Source: CAYFSC01 sp964345695 (lineage in GTDB: Bacteria; Bacteroidota; Rhodothermia; Rhodothermales; Salinibacteraceae). From it: DNA of 36,603 nt. The stretch lies in NCBI GenBank assembly GCA_964345695.1, contig CAYFSC010000004.1:1-36603 (forward strand). The letters run 5' to 3'. The notes under the pieces were generated by a model. It made no database searches. It saw only the letters and a list, made by a program, of their open reading frames with translations, and was not told the origin of the DNA. Both the position numbers and the translations under genes were made by a program. Positions 24,084 to 31,918 of the stretch are shown in pieces. The first letter of the stretch is position 1, and each line of letters begins with the position of its first letter.

Positions 24084-26060
24084 TCACCGCGCGGCGACGG
24101 GCTGGCGCTGTTGATAGGCCGCAGCGCCTTCTTTCAGAAACTCCGCAAAGCGATCCACCGATACCGTGCCGCTCACTTTGCGGACCACGGACGCATCCGA
24201 CGGATCCAGTATCGCGTAGGTCGGAAGCGCGGTGGTGCCCGTTTTCCGAAGCTGGTACCGTTGGTACTCCGCCCCCTGCGGCATGTCATCGGTATAGAGG
24301 CGGAGAAGCACAAAGTCCTCTTTGAACCGCTCGGCCACGGGCGGCTGCGGGAAGACGTTGGCCTCCATGTCGCGGCAGTTGGTGCAGGTATACCCGGTAA
24401 AGTCCACAAACACAGGCTTGCCTGCTTCGCGGCCTGCTTGCAGGGCAGCATCGATGTCGTCGGTGTGCCAGGCGAACTCGGCCTCCGCGTCACTGCCGCC
24501 CGTCCGGCTTTCGATGGCCGACACGAGGCTCATGTCGCTGACCTGCCGCGGCGGGAGGTAGGCGTCGAGCGTGCCGAGCGACGTCCCGAACAGTCCGGGC
24601 AGCATGTAGAGGGCCACGCCGAAAAACGCGACGGCCGTCATCAGGCGGAGGCTGCCAATCGCTTCCACCTCCGGCTCGTGCTTCAGGCGCAGTTTGCCCA
24701 GGAGGTACAGCCCGGCGAGGGCGAAGATCACCACCGTGAGGGCAATGGCCAGCGGACGCGAGAGCAGGTTGGTCCCCCAAATCAGATCGGCATTCGACAG
24801 AAACTTGAGCGCGGCAGCCAGCTCCACAAAGCCGAGCGTGACCTTCACTGCGTTCATCCACGACCCGGACTTTGGCAGTCCCTCCAGGCCTTTCGGAAAC
24901 AGTGCGAAGCCGATAAAGGGAAGCGCGAACGTCGTGCTGAACGCCACCATGCCCACGACCGGATACATCCACGACCCGCCCGCAGTGGCTGCAAGCAGCC
25001 CGCCCACGAAGGGCGCAGTGCACGAGAAGGACACGAGCGTTAGCGTGAGGCCCATGAAGAGCACACCCAGGTATCCGGACTGCTCGTTGCCCTGTTGGTT
25101 GAAGTAGTTGATGAGCCCGCTCGGCACGCGGAGCTCAAACAGCCCCAGCAGCGACAACGCGAAGAGAACGAAGATCAGTCCGATGAACAGATTCACCCAA
25201 GGATTCGCCGCGATGGTCTGCGCGCCGGCCGCCCCCAGGAGCAGCGCCATGGCTACGCCGAGGCCGGTGAACGTCCCGATGATGGCAACCCCGTACACGA
25301 GGGCCATGCGCAGCGACTCGCTCCGGCTGTCGGTGTGTTTCGTGAAGTAGGAGACCGTCAGCGGAATCATCGGAAAGACGCACGGCGTGAGGAGTGCGGC
25401 CGCCCCCGCGCCAATGGCCAGCAGCAGAAAGCCCAGCAGGCCGTCAGCTTGGGTGCCACCGAAGGCTCCCCCGGCTGCCGCTGCGCTCGCTGCCCCCTCC
25501 GACTCGCCTTGCACCACTTCCTCGTCGGTGGCGGGAGTGTCTCCGGAAACCGGTCCGTCCGCGACCTTCACCTTGGCCGTAAAGGATTCGGGCGTGGGCG
25601 GGAGGCACATGGTGGCGTTGCACACCATGTACGTCACCGTTCCCTTGAGCCGGTGGGTCCCCGCCTCGGCAGAAGATGCCACCGAGAGCGGGATCTGCAG
25701 TGCGGCAGTGCCCTCAAAGTAGGTCACCTCCTTGTCGAAGTTCGGGTCGTAGCCTCGCTTCGGATCCGCCTGCTGCACCGATCGCGCCGTTTTCAGGGCC
25801 TCGCCGGTGCTGTCGATGGAGACCTGCACGCCGCGGCTGGGTGGGGGCGAGTCCATGGCGTACATCTTCCAGCCGTCCTGGATGGCCCCGTCGAGGTGCA
25901 CCATCACGGTGCCGCCCGGGCTGACGGCCGTCGGCTGGGTGCGCGTCGTCCAGTCCACCTTCTCGGAGGCGCCGCCTATCTGGGCCTGCACTGCCGGGGC
26001 ACCGAGCAGCAGGGCACCCCAGAAGATCGTCAGTGTGACAAGCGAGCGAAGGAGTCGCAT
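24084..26060 (-). CDS. dsbD: Thiol:disulfide interchange protein DsbD
   Basis: DsbD carries electrons from cytosolic thioredoxin across the inner membrane to reduce periplasmic disulfides. This 658-residue protein has all three parts. After a signal peptide (cleavage near A-V-Q-A) comes an N-terminal domain with the cysteine pair Cys147/Cys152 in V-C-N-A-T-M-C. The central membrane domain of about eight helices carries Cys227 in T-P-C-V-F-P-M and Cys347 in F-S-C-T-A-P-F. The C-terminal thioredoxin-like domain carries Y-T-C-T-N-C (Cys559/Cys562). An alanine/acid-rich linker (about 175-205) joins the first two parts. All six redox cysteines are present. It heads a minus-strand run with an alpha/beta hydrolase and tenA. 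Confidence 0.96.
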   Translation of the reverse strand: MRLLRSLVTLTIFWGALLLGAPAVQAQIGGASEKVDWTTRTQPTAVSPGGTVMVHLDGAIQDGWKMYAMDSPPPSRGVQVSIDSTGEALKTARSVQQADPKRGYDPNFDKEVTYFEGTAALQIPLSVASSAEAGTHRLKGTVTYMVCNATMCLPPTPESFTAKVKVADGPVSGDTPATDEEVVQGESEGAASAAAAGGAFGGTQADGLLGFLLLAIGAGAAALLTPCVFPMIPLTVSYFTKHTDSRSESLRMALVYGVAIIGTFTGLGVAMALLLGAAGAQTIAANPWVNLFIGLIFVLFALSLLGLFELRVPSGLINYFNQQGNEQSGYLGVLFMGLTLTLVSFSCTAPFVGGLLAATAGGSWMYPVVGMVAFSTTFALPFIGFALFPKGLEGLPKSGSWMNAVKVTLGFVELAAALKFLSNADLIWGTNLLSRPLAIALTVVIFALAGLYLLGKLRLKHEPEVEAIGSLRLMTAVAFFGVALYMLPGLFGTSLGTLDAYLPPRQVSDMSLVSAIESRTGGSDAEAEFAWHTDDIDAALQAGREAGKPVFVDFTGYTCTNCRDMEANVFPQPPVAERFKEDFVLLRLYTDDMPQGAEYQRYQLRKTGTTALPTYAILDPSDASVVRKVSGTVSVDRFAEFLKEGAAAYQQRQPVAAR

Positions 26061-26369
26061 CAGCAGAGCGGTTGATTCGAAAGGCTCACGTGCAACGCTG
26101 TGAGTCGTGCGCCGGGGGCTCCGTTACGCACTGCGACGTGTACGCGTCGTCCCGGCGCGTTGTTGCCCCTTCACACGTGAAACGGAGTTGGAATGATCGA
26201 GACCGAAGCGGCTTGGATCCGTCGCGCATCGCGAGTTCCCCGACCGTTCCGTCCTCCCGGCAATCGCCCCACCCGCGGCACTTGCCGTACAAAGGGTTTT
26301 CAGTACAAAGGGCGACTCCGACGGAGATCGGAGTCGCCCTGTGGTGTTGATTCGAATGACGCGTCGGCG
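26061..26369. other. Intergenic region between rplI 3' end and dsbD start
   Basis: These 309 bp hold no supportable gene. They contain the rplI hairpin (26309-26340) and the direct repeat GTACAAAGGG at 26287-26296 and 26303-26312, the second copy of which overlaps the base of the hairpin. The remainder (26061-26280) should include the dsbD promoter on the minus strand, but no clear hexamers were seen. Confidence 0.6.
26309..26340 (-). terminator. Strong hairpin downstream of the S6-S18/L9 operon
   Basis: AGGGCGACTCCGA (26309-26321), a 6-nt loop, and TCGGAGTCGCCCT (26328-26340) form a perfect 13-bp stem starting 29 bp after the rplI stop. On the minus strand it is followed by TTGT, giving a short U run with the closing base pair. 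Position and stem strength support intrinsic termination of the ribosomal-protein transcript. Confidence 0.85.
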
Positions 26370-26831
26370 TTAAAAGTCGGCCGACCCCGACTCCGGAATG
26401 ACCTGAATGCTCAGACGTGCCGTCACGTCCTTGTAAACGTCAATTTCCGCCGTGTACTGACCCACGTGGCGGATGTCCTCGTCCAGCGAGATGTCGCGAC
26501 GGTCGATGTCGAAGCCGCGATTGGAGAGCTCCACCGCAATCTGCTGGGTCGTGACCGTCCCGAAGATGCGGTTGTCCTCCCCCACCTTGGCGGTGAAGAC
26601 CACCTGCATATCTTCGAGTTCTTCCTTGATGCTGACGGCGTCGTCCTTCTTCGCCGCCTGCTTGCGCGCGGCCTGCTGTTCTTCCTCGTGGAGCTGCTTC
26701 ACTGCGCCGTCCGTCGCTACGCGGGCCATGCCCTGCGGAATCAGGTAGTTGCGCCCGTAGCCGTCGGCGATCTCGTGAATCTCGCCCTTCTCGCCGAGAT
26801 GCTCCACATCTTGTGTCAGAATAACCTTCAT
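26370..26831 (-). CDS. rplI: 50S ribosomal protein L9
   Basis: This 153-residue protein begins with the characteristic M-K-V-I-L-T-Q-D-V-x-x-L-G-x-K-G and N-Y-L-I-P-x-G-x-A of the N-terminal RNA-binding domain. A long charged connecting helix rich in E, K and A follows (about 46-75). The C-terminal domain has F-G-T-V-T-T-Q-Q-I-A and the final I-x-V-I-P-E. L9 binds 23S rRNA near the L1 stalk and helps maintain the reading frame. It lies 47 bp after the S6-S18 gene on the same strand, the usual rpsF-rpsR-rplI order, and is followed by a strong hairpin. Confidence 0.97.
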   Translation of the reverse strand: MKVILTQDVEHLGEKGEIHEIADGYGRNYLIPQGMARVATDGAVKQLHEEEQQAARKQAAKKDDAVSIKEELEDMQVVFTAKVGEDNRIFGTVTTQQIAVELSNRGFDIDRRDISLDEDIRHVGQYTAEIDVYKDVTARLSIQVIPESGSADF

Positions 26832-26878
26832 GGTGTCGTGCGTTGGGTTCTACAATGGAGACCGAGGGTGGACGTCGA

Positions 26879-27466
26879 TTATCGGACCGACTCCGAAACG
26901 TAGGGCATGAGGGCCAAGTGGCGTGCTCGCTTGATGGCCTGCGTCACCTGGCGCTGCATCTTGGCCGAAAGATCGGTGACGCGACGAGGCAGGATCTTGC
27001 CCTGGTTGTTAATGTACTGCTCGAGCTTTTCGGTGTCTTTGTAGTCGACGTACTCGACGGTCTCGTCGCTGTACGAAAGGGACGGTACGCCCTCGCTCTC
27101 CTCTTCATCGGCGCCCTCGTCGTCGTCCGTCGAACGCTGGGCCTGCTTGCGGTAGTGGCGCTGCATCTTCGCGTCCATGCGCAGCGTGAGGTACCGGAGC
27201 ACCTCATCGTTGATCTGAAGCTGACGCTCTACCTTCGGGACCAGAGCGCCGGGTCCCCTAAAGTAGACGTTTACGAAGTAGCCGCTGCGCTTCTTGTCGA
27301 TCTCGTAGGCAAGACGCTGGTTGCCCCATTCGTCCACCTCGAGTACGTCGCCGCTGTTGCTCTCGACGAACTGGTTGATCTTGCGGACGATGTCGTCCAC
27401 CTGATTTTGCTGAGCTACGCCGCTGATGGCGTACATCAGCTCGTACTGGTACGTATTCTGATCCAT
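26879..27466 (-). CDS. rpsF-rpsR: Fused 30S ribosomal proteins S6 and S18 in one reading frame
   Basis: One uninterrupted frame of 195 residues contains both proteins. Residues 1-105 are S6: Y-E-L-M-Y near 8-12, W-G-N-Q-R-L-A-Y-E-I near 47-56, Y-F-V-N-V-Y-F near 63-69, and V-L-R-Y-L near 89-93. Residues about 111-135 are an acidic linker (S-T-D-D-D-E-G-A-D-E-E-E-S-E-G). Residues about 139-191 are S18: V-D-Y-K-D, then G-K-I-L-P-R-R-V-T, S-A-K-M-Q-R-Q, and A-I-K-R-A-R-H-L-A-L-M-P-Y-V. No in-frame ATG, GTG or TTG lies between residue 102 and the S18 core, so a separately started S18 is unlikely. S6 and S18 normally form a heterodimer on the 16S central domain, and the fusion would lock them at 1:1. 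The N-terminal basic/cysteine part of many S18 proteins is missing. An assembly error removing a stop codon is the main alternative. Confidence 0.93.
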   Translation of the reverse strand: MDQNTYQYELMYAISGVAQQNQVDDIVRKINQFVESNSGDVLEVDEWGNQRLAYEIDKKRSGYFVNVYFRGPGALVPKVERQLQINDEVLRYLTLRMDAKMQRHYRKQAQRSTDDDEGADEEESEGVPSLSYSDETVEYVDYKDTEKLEQYINNQGKILPRRVTDLSAKMQRQVTQAIKRARHLALMPYVSESVR

Positions 27467-27510
27467 GTTGAGTTGAGTTCCCTGTGGAATGAAAAACGCT
27501 CATGCCCCCA

Positions 27511-27529
27511 TCGTCTGCGTCGCGGACGA
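27511..27529 (-). promoter_or_regulatory. Hairpin in the leader of the S6-S18 gene
   Basis: TCGTCTGC, loop GTC, GCGGACGA forms an 8-bp stem (one G-T pair) about 45 nt upstream of the start codon of the fused gene. The S6:S18 complex represses its own operon through a leader hairpin in other bacteria, so this is a candidate for that site. The conserved elements of that motif were not confirmed. Confidence 0.35.
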
Positions 27530-27680
27530 CGGACCTGGGAGCAGGGGATGCTGTCCAAACGTGGTCAACGGTTCTCAGGCGACAGAGTGGCACGCCGTCG
27601 ATGAAAAGGGAGTGAGAAGTCGAAGTCACCGGAGGAGAAGGACGCGACACCCGGGCACGCGCGCAGGCTGGTCTTCTTGC

Positions 27681-29723
27681 CTACTCCTTCCCTCCCGGCA
27701 CGACCCAGTCCCAAATCGCCGCGGCGCGTTCCATCACGCGGTCGCGGTCGGCCGTGAGCAAGACGCCTTCTTCGATCATCGCGTTGGCGGCCTCTCGCAC
27801 CTCCGCCATGTAGGCGCTCTTGCTGGCGTAGAGGGACGTGGCAGCCGGGCGAGGATCGCCCGAGGCAGCTTTCTCAGCAGGCGTCGCAGGAAGCGGAACG
27901 ACACTGCCGAAGAAGTCGGTCAACTCGTCGTCGTTGCGAACGGCACCGCGGCGCAGGTTCCATGGCATGTATGTGGCCAGCGGGACGCGCGTCTCCACGG
28001 TCTCGATCCCGGCCTGCTCGTTGCCCAGCGCGTCCACCTGCGCCACGAGCGACGGGTAGGCCGGGCCGAGCCGCGGCGGTTGCTGCGTGACCACGCCGTC
28101 TGTGCGGAAGCGAACGCCGTAGTCCGCCCGGTGTGCGGTGTGGACGACGTCCGGCGTGTCGACATTCGGGAGTGCCGGAAAGTCAAGGGTGTCGATGGAC
28201 ACCAGCGTGCCGTCTCCGCGGCGGGGATACCGGCTCGGGGGCGGAGGCGTGCCTCGATCGACCCAACTGATCAGCTGCACGAGCAGCGCCCGGTACACGA
28301 CGCTGTGATCCATCGGATTGCCCCGAAACAGGGCTGGAGCCTGAGTCAGGCGGTTGTCGTCCGGCGGCGGAAAGCGCCACGGGAAGTGCTGCGCGCTAGC
28401 GATGTGGTAGATCCGTTCGCTCTCCAGGGGAGCCACGTCCTCGGTGCCATCGGGCGTGGTATGGATGAGCGACGCGGCACGGCCCCAGTATTCGTAGCCG
28501 GTGTTAACGTACATTGTCTTGGGCCGGTCGTCCGGGTGCTGGCGGGCGAGCAACCCATCGGTGCGCCACTGCAGCGAGTCGAACTGCGCCTGGCTGGTGA
28601 AGGGAAAGAGGTCGGTCGGGTACTCGAACGCCGAGAACCGGTGGGCATCGCGCGAGGGCTGAGCAAACCGGTGGTTAAAGCTGCCGCGCCCTGCCCCCGC
28701 CGTAATGGCGAGAAGCCCGTCGTAGGCCTTCCGCCCCTGCTCGTCGGTGTTGAATCCCTGGTACAGAAAATGACGGAGGAACCGGCCCGTCTGCGACACG
28801 CCGACCGCGAGCCCCTGATCGACCGGAAACAGAGCTTTCGGATCGTATTTCGCGTAGCTGATAATGTCTCGTATGGCCGCGAGGCCCAGCCCCACGACCC
28901 GCGGATTTTGGGAACGGTAGACGCATTCGTAGATCTTGCCCCCCTCAAAACCGTCCTCCAGATGGACGTGCGTGCTGTCGGATACGAGGGTTCCGGCCGT
29001 GTCGCGCCGCGCAAACGACCACTGATCGCGCGGAATGATGCGTCGCGGGGCGCCACGATCGGCACGGACCGTAAGCACGTTGTCGGGATGGTCGAAGTTG
29101 GCTGCCCGATAGGCGTAGTGGCCGCGGTGGCCTAGGGCGAGCACGTCGGTCGTGTCGTCCACCACCCAGTCGCTGCGAACCCGGCCGAAGATCGTGGAAC
29201 CGTCGGCGTGGCGGGCGATGGGCACGCGCAGTCGGAGCCGCCCCTCGTCGCGCGGGACGTCCCACTGCCACCCGACCCAGATCACCGTGAGGCCGGCGTC
29301 CATCAGAAGACCATCGCCGAAGGCATCGGGGGCGCTCGGGTCGAGCGATGCGGTGGCCCGGTTGAAGTACGGCAGCGTAAATTTGCCGCCTCGATTGCTC
29401 ACCTCGACAAGAGCCAGGCGGCGGCGTTTTTCGGGATCGACGGGCTGCAGCACCGCGAAGTTGGCCCACGCCCGAACGTGGCCGGCCGTGTCGCGGGGCG
29501 CCCGCTCCAGGTCCACGATCCGGTCATTTACGGGATCCGACGGGTCGAACGCGAAATACACCCGTCCCTCGATCAACTCGTACGCCCCGAACGCCCCAAA
29601 GGACGCCCCGTCCAGCACTTCGGTCCGCCGGTCCACCTCCACACGCACGACTCGCGCCTCCGCCCCCGAGGGCACCATACAACCGAGCAGAAGCGCGAGG
29701 AACCAGAACCGAATGAACGTCAT
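27681..29723 (-). CDS. Large exported alpha/beta-hydrolase domain protein (putative lipoprotein)
   Basis: From the ATG at 29723 this is 680 residues. It begins MTFIR, then a hydrophobic run ending L-L-G-C, so Cys15 may be lipidated. Alternatively the peptide is cut after A-E-A. The body resembles the large uncharacterised alpha/beta-hydrolase-domain proteins found beside secreted enzymes. It has an R-G-G-K motif early, Y-R-S-Q-N-P-R in the middle, and the nucleophile elbow G-V-S-Q-T-G-R-F-L-R with the presumed catalytic serine. A C-terminal cap contains T-Y-M-P-W-N-L-R-R-G. The reaction is unknown. The frame is open 50 codons upstream, but that part contains several cysteines and lies before a signal peptide, so it is rejected. 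It is divergent from the DapA-family gene with 260 bp between. Confidence 0.82.
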   Translation of the reverse strand: MTFIRFWFLALLLGCMVPSGAEARVVRVEVDRRTEVLDGASFGAFGAYELIEGRVYFAFDPSDPVNDRIVDLERAPRDTAGHVRAWANFAVLQPVDPEKRRRLALVEVSNRGGKFTLPYFNRATASLDPSAPDAFGDGLLMDAGLTVIWVGWQWDVPRDEGRLRLRVPIARHADGSTIFGRVRSDWVVDDTTDVLALGHRGHYAYRAANFDHPDNVLTVRADRGAPRRIIPRDQWSFARRDTAGTLVSDSTHVHLEDGFEGGKIYECVYRSQNPRVVGLGLAAIRDIISYAKYDPKALFPVDQGLAVGVSQTGRFLRHFLYQGFNTDEQGRKAYDGLLAITAGAGRGSFNHRFAQPSRDAHRFSAFEYPTDLFPFTSQAQFDSLQWRTDGLLARQHPDDRPKTMYVNTGYEYWGRAASLIHTTPDGTEDVAPLESERIYHIASAQHFPWRFPPPDDNRLTQAPALFRGNPMDHSVVYRALLVQLISWVDRGTPPPPSRYPRRGDGTLVSIDTLDFPALPNVDTPDVVHTAHRADYGVRFRTDGVVTQQPPRLGPAYPSLVAQVDALGNEQAGIETVETRVPLATYMPWNLRRGAVRNDDELTDFFGSVVPLPATPAEKAASGDPRPAATSLYASKSAYMAEVREAANAMIEEGVLLTADRDRVMERAAAIWDWVVPGGKE

Positions 29724-29983
29724 CACGGGGACGAGGTCGTGAGGCAGGAATGGGGGGCAATATAGGCAAGCTCCACAGAAACACACACCCCGAACGGGGA
29801 CGGGCGAGTTCGGGCGCGGCGTGAGGATCGTCCAGCGTTCCAACACGTACGTGTAAGCACATAAAGGCTGCATGCAGGTATTCGCGTGTTCCGTTCCGCT
29901 CTCACGGTCTGTTGAGCGATGGGTGTACCGCTGCTCCCTGCGACGCCCCCCGTCCTGTTCCGCACCGCAACCGCTGCCTCCTG

Positions 29984-30916
29984 ATGTCTGATGCTCGCCT
30001 CCCTTCCGGCGTTTTCGCGGCCTGCCTGACCCCGTTTCACACCGACGGGTTTATCGACCACCAGGCGTTCATCGAGCACGCGCACGCCCTTTTCGACAGC
30101 GGCTGCGACGGTCTGTTGCTGTTTGGCACGACGGGTGAAGGCTTGTCGCTGGCCGTCGACGAGCGCCGGGATACGCTCGACGCGCTATTGGAGGCCGACC
30201 TGCCGGCCGAGAAGCTGCTCGTTGGGACCGGCGCCCTGGCGCTCCCCGACATGGTGCACATGACCCTGCATGCCACAAAGCGCGGCGTAGGAGGCGTGCT
30301 CATTCCCCCTCCGTTCCACTACCGGAGCATCTCGACCGAGGGCATTTTCCGGGTGTACGATCAGTTGATTCAGCGCGTTGGGCACCCGATGCTGCGCCTT
30401 TACTTTTACCACTTTCCACAGCTTTTCGGCGTATCCGTCCCATTCGACGTGATCCAGCGACTGCTGGACGCCTACCCGTCTCAGGTGGCGGGCATCAAAG
30501 ATTCGAGCGGAGAGTGGGATCACACCGAGGCGCTCTGCCGCGACTTTACGGACCTGCAGGTCTTTGCCGGCAGCGAACGGTTTCTGCTGCCCACCCTGGA
30601 GGCCGGCGGGGCCGGATGCATCTCGGCAACAGCCAACGTGACCGCCCCGCTGGCGGCGCAGGTTCTGAAGGCGTGGCGCGACGGCGGCGACGCGGCCTCC
30701 GTCCAAGAGACGCTGACCGAAGTGCGGACTTCCTTCGCACCGTTGCCTACCATTCCGGCTCTGAAAGAGATTCTCGCCCGTCGCCATGACGCGCCGAGCT
30801 GGGCGACCGTGCGTCCGCCTCTCGACCCACTGTCGGACGAAGATCTCGATGGGCTTCGCGAAGTGGTGCAGCTGGTCGCCGACACGGCACCGGCCCCGAA
30901 GGCTACGGCAAGCTGA
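29984..30916 (+). CDS. DapA-family (dihydrodipicolinate synthase/N-acetylneuraminate lyase) aldolase
   Basis: This 310-residue TIM-barrel protein has the family motif G-T-T-G-E-G at 48-53, the proton-relay tyrosine in Y-F-Y-H-F-P (Tyr140 or Tyr142), and the Schiff-base Lys172 in A-G-I-K-D-S-S-G. G-S-E and G-x-G-x-I-S-A-T-A-N follow. Class I aldolases of this family condense or cleave pyruvate adducts: lysine-pathway DapA, sialic acid lyase, or keto-deoxy sugar-acid aldolases. The I-P-P-P-F-H-Y segment replaces the usual P-Y-Y found in true DapA, so a sugar-acid aldolase role is plausible. The substrate is not assignable. The ATG at 29984 is chosen over one 24 codons upstream. It converges on a small membrane protein gene. 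Confidence 0.88.
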   Translation: MSDARLPSGVFAACLTPFHTDGFIDHQAFIEHAHALFDSGCDGLLLFGTTGEGLSLAVDERRDTLDALLEADLPAEKLLVGTGALALPDMVHMTLHATKRGVGGVLIPPPFHYRSISTEGIFRVYDQLIQRVGHPMLRLYFYHFPQLFGVSVPFDVIQRLLDAYPSQVAGIKDSSGEWDHTEALCRDFTDLQVFAGSERFLLPTLEAGGAGCISATANVTAPLAAQVLKAWRDGGDAASVQETLTEVRTSFAPLPTIPALKEILARRHDAPSWATVRPPLDPLSDEDLDGLREVVQLVADTAPAPKATAS

Positions 30917-30927
30917 TCGTCCTGCGG

Positions 30928-31215
30928 TTACGGCTGCTGCGGCACCACCTGCCCGTCGGGGGTGATCCGCTCGTTCGGCCCCGGCTTCTGCGTGGGGAAC
31001 CGGCTGACGGGAACGTCCATGTTACGGTCTTTGGGGACGTAATGGACGTGGTCGCCATGCGGAACTTGCTCGAAGCGCTGTCCGCGATACGGGTTGACAA
31101 CCTGCCACATTAGGTAGCCAAAGAAGACAAGCGCCGCCGCAGCCACGATCCATTTCCGGACCGAACGCGAGGATGACGCCTCGGTGTCTGATGGGGAAGA
31201 AGCCTCTGCATTCAT
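30928..31215 (-). CDS. Small single-pass membrane protein of unknown function
   Basis: This 95-residue protein has a serine/acid-rich N-terminus, one membrane helix at about 22-41 (W-I-V-A-A-A-A-L-V-F-F-G-Y-L), and a polar C-terminal part with V-P-H-G-D-H-V-H-Y-V-P. The histidine-rich G-D-H-V-H-Y could bind metal, but this is speculation. The ATG at 31215 (MNAEASS) fits best; an earlier ATG at 31293 would overlap dcd. It is the last gene after dcd (74-bp gap) on this strand. No family was recognised. Confidence 0.7.
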   Translation of the reverse strand: MNAEASSPSDTEASSSRSVRKWIVAAAALVFFGYLMWQVVNPYRGQRFEQVPHGDHVHYVPKDRNMDVPVSRFPTQKPGPNERITPDGQVVPQQP

Positions 31216-31289
31216 GAGCCCAATACGGGAGCATCTGCCGGAAACACGCAGCCGTATAACCGAAGCGCGGCGGTCCAGGTTCTCGTCCC

Positions 31290-31850
31290 TCACCCCTTCA
31301 TGCGAGGAAGCGTGATGCCTTCCTGGTGCTGATACTTGCCCTCTTTGTCTGCGTACGACACCTCGGGCACCTCGCCCCGCAGAAACACGACTTGGGCGAT
31401 GCCTTCCTCGGCATAGACCTTGGCGGGAAGCGGCGTGGCATTGCCAATCTCGATGGTGACGTAGCCCTCCCAGCCGGGCTCCAGGGGCGTCACGTTCACA
31501 ATGATGCCCGATCGCGCATACGTGGACTTGCCGAGGACCACGCCGAGCACGTCGGCCGGCATCCGGAAGCGCTCGACCGATCGCCCGAGCACGTAGGAGT
31601 TGGGGGGAATCAGGATGTGATCGTCCGTCTCGTACTCAATCATCGCCCGCTCGTCGATGCGCTTCGGGTCGACGACGCTGTTGTACACGTTGGGCGTGAA
31701 GACGCGAAACTCGCTGGCGATCCGCATGTCGTAGCCGAACGAGCTGAGGCCGTAACTGATCACGTCATCGGCCACTTGGCCGTCCGTGAAGGGCTCAATC
31801 ATGTCGTGCTCCACGGCCAGCGAGCGAATGGTATGGTCGGGCAGGATCAT
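31290..31850 (-). CDS. dcd: dCTP deaminase
   Basis: The enzyme converts dCTP to dUTP (with UTP release of ammonia) to supply thymidylate synthesis, or directly to dUMP in bifunctional forms. The 186-residue protein has the trimeric dUTPase-fold signature: I-P-P-N-S-Y-V-L-G near 81-89, G-K-S-T-Y-A-R-S-G at 107-115, T-P-L-E-P-G-W-E-G near 121-129, and the likely catalytic Glu134 in V-T-I-E-I. Length and C-terminus match Dcd rather than dUTPase. The ATG at 31850 (MILPDHT) is chosen; the frame continues upstream into the next gene but is there a shadow. It follows the SUMF1-like gene by 68 bp. Confidence 0.94.
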   Translation of the reverse strand: MILPDHTIRSLAVEHDMIEPFTDGQVADDVISYGLSSFGYDMRIASEFRVFTPNVYNSVVDPKRIDERAMIEYETDDHILIPPNSYVLGRSVERFRMPADVLGVVLGKSTYARSGIIVNVTPLEPGWEGYVTIEIGNATPLPAKVYAEEGIAQVVFLRGEVPEVSYADKEGKYQHQEGITLPRMKG

Positions 31851-31918
31851 GCAGGCGGTACGGAGATGGGCGGGAACAATGCCCTCACAGTAAAGCGGAA
31901 TCGCATCCCATCCGCAAC

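Noticed and set aside
25095..26075. Open frame of over 300 codons on the plus strand opposite dsbD
   Set aside because: dsbD has all its redox motifs on the other strand; this frame translates to histidine- and arginine-rich sequence without a domain.
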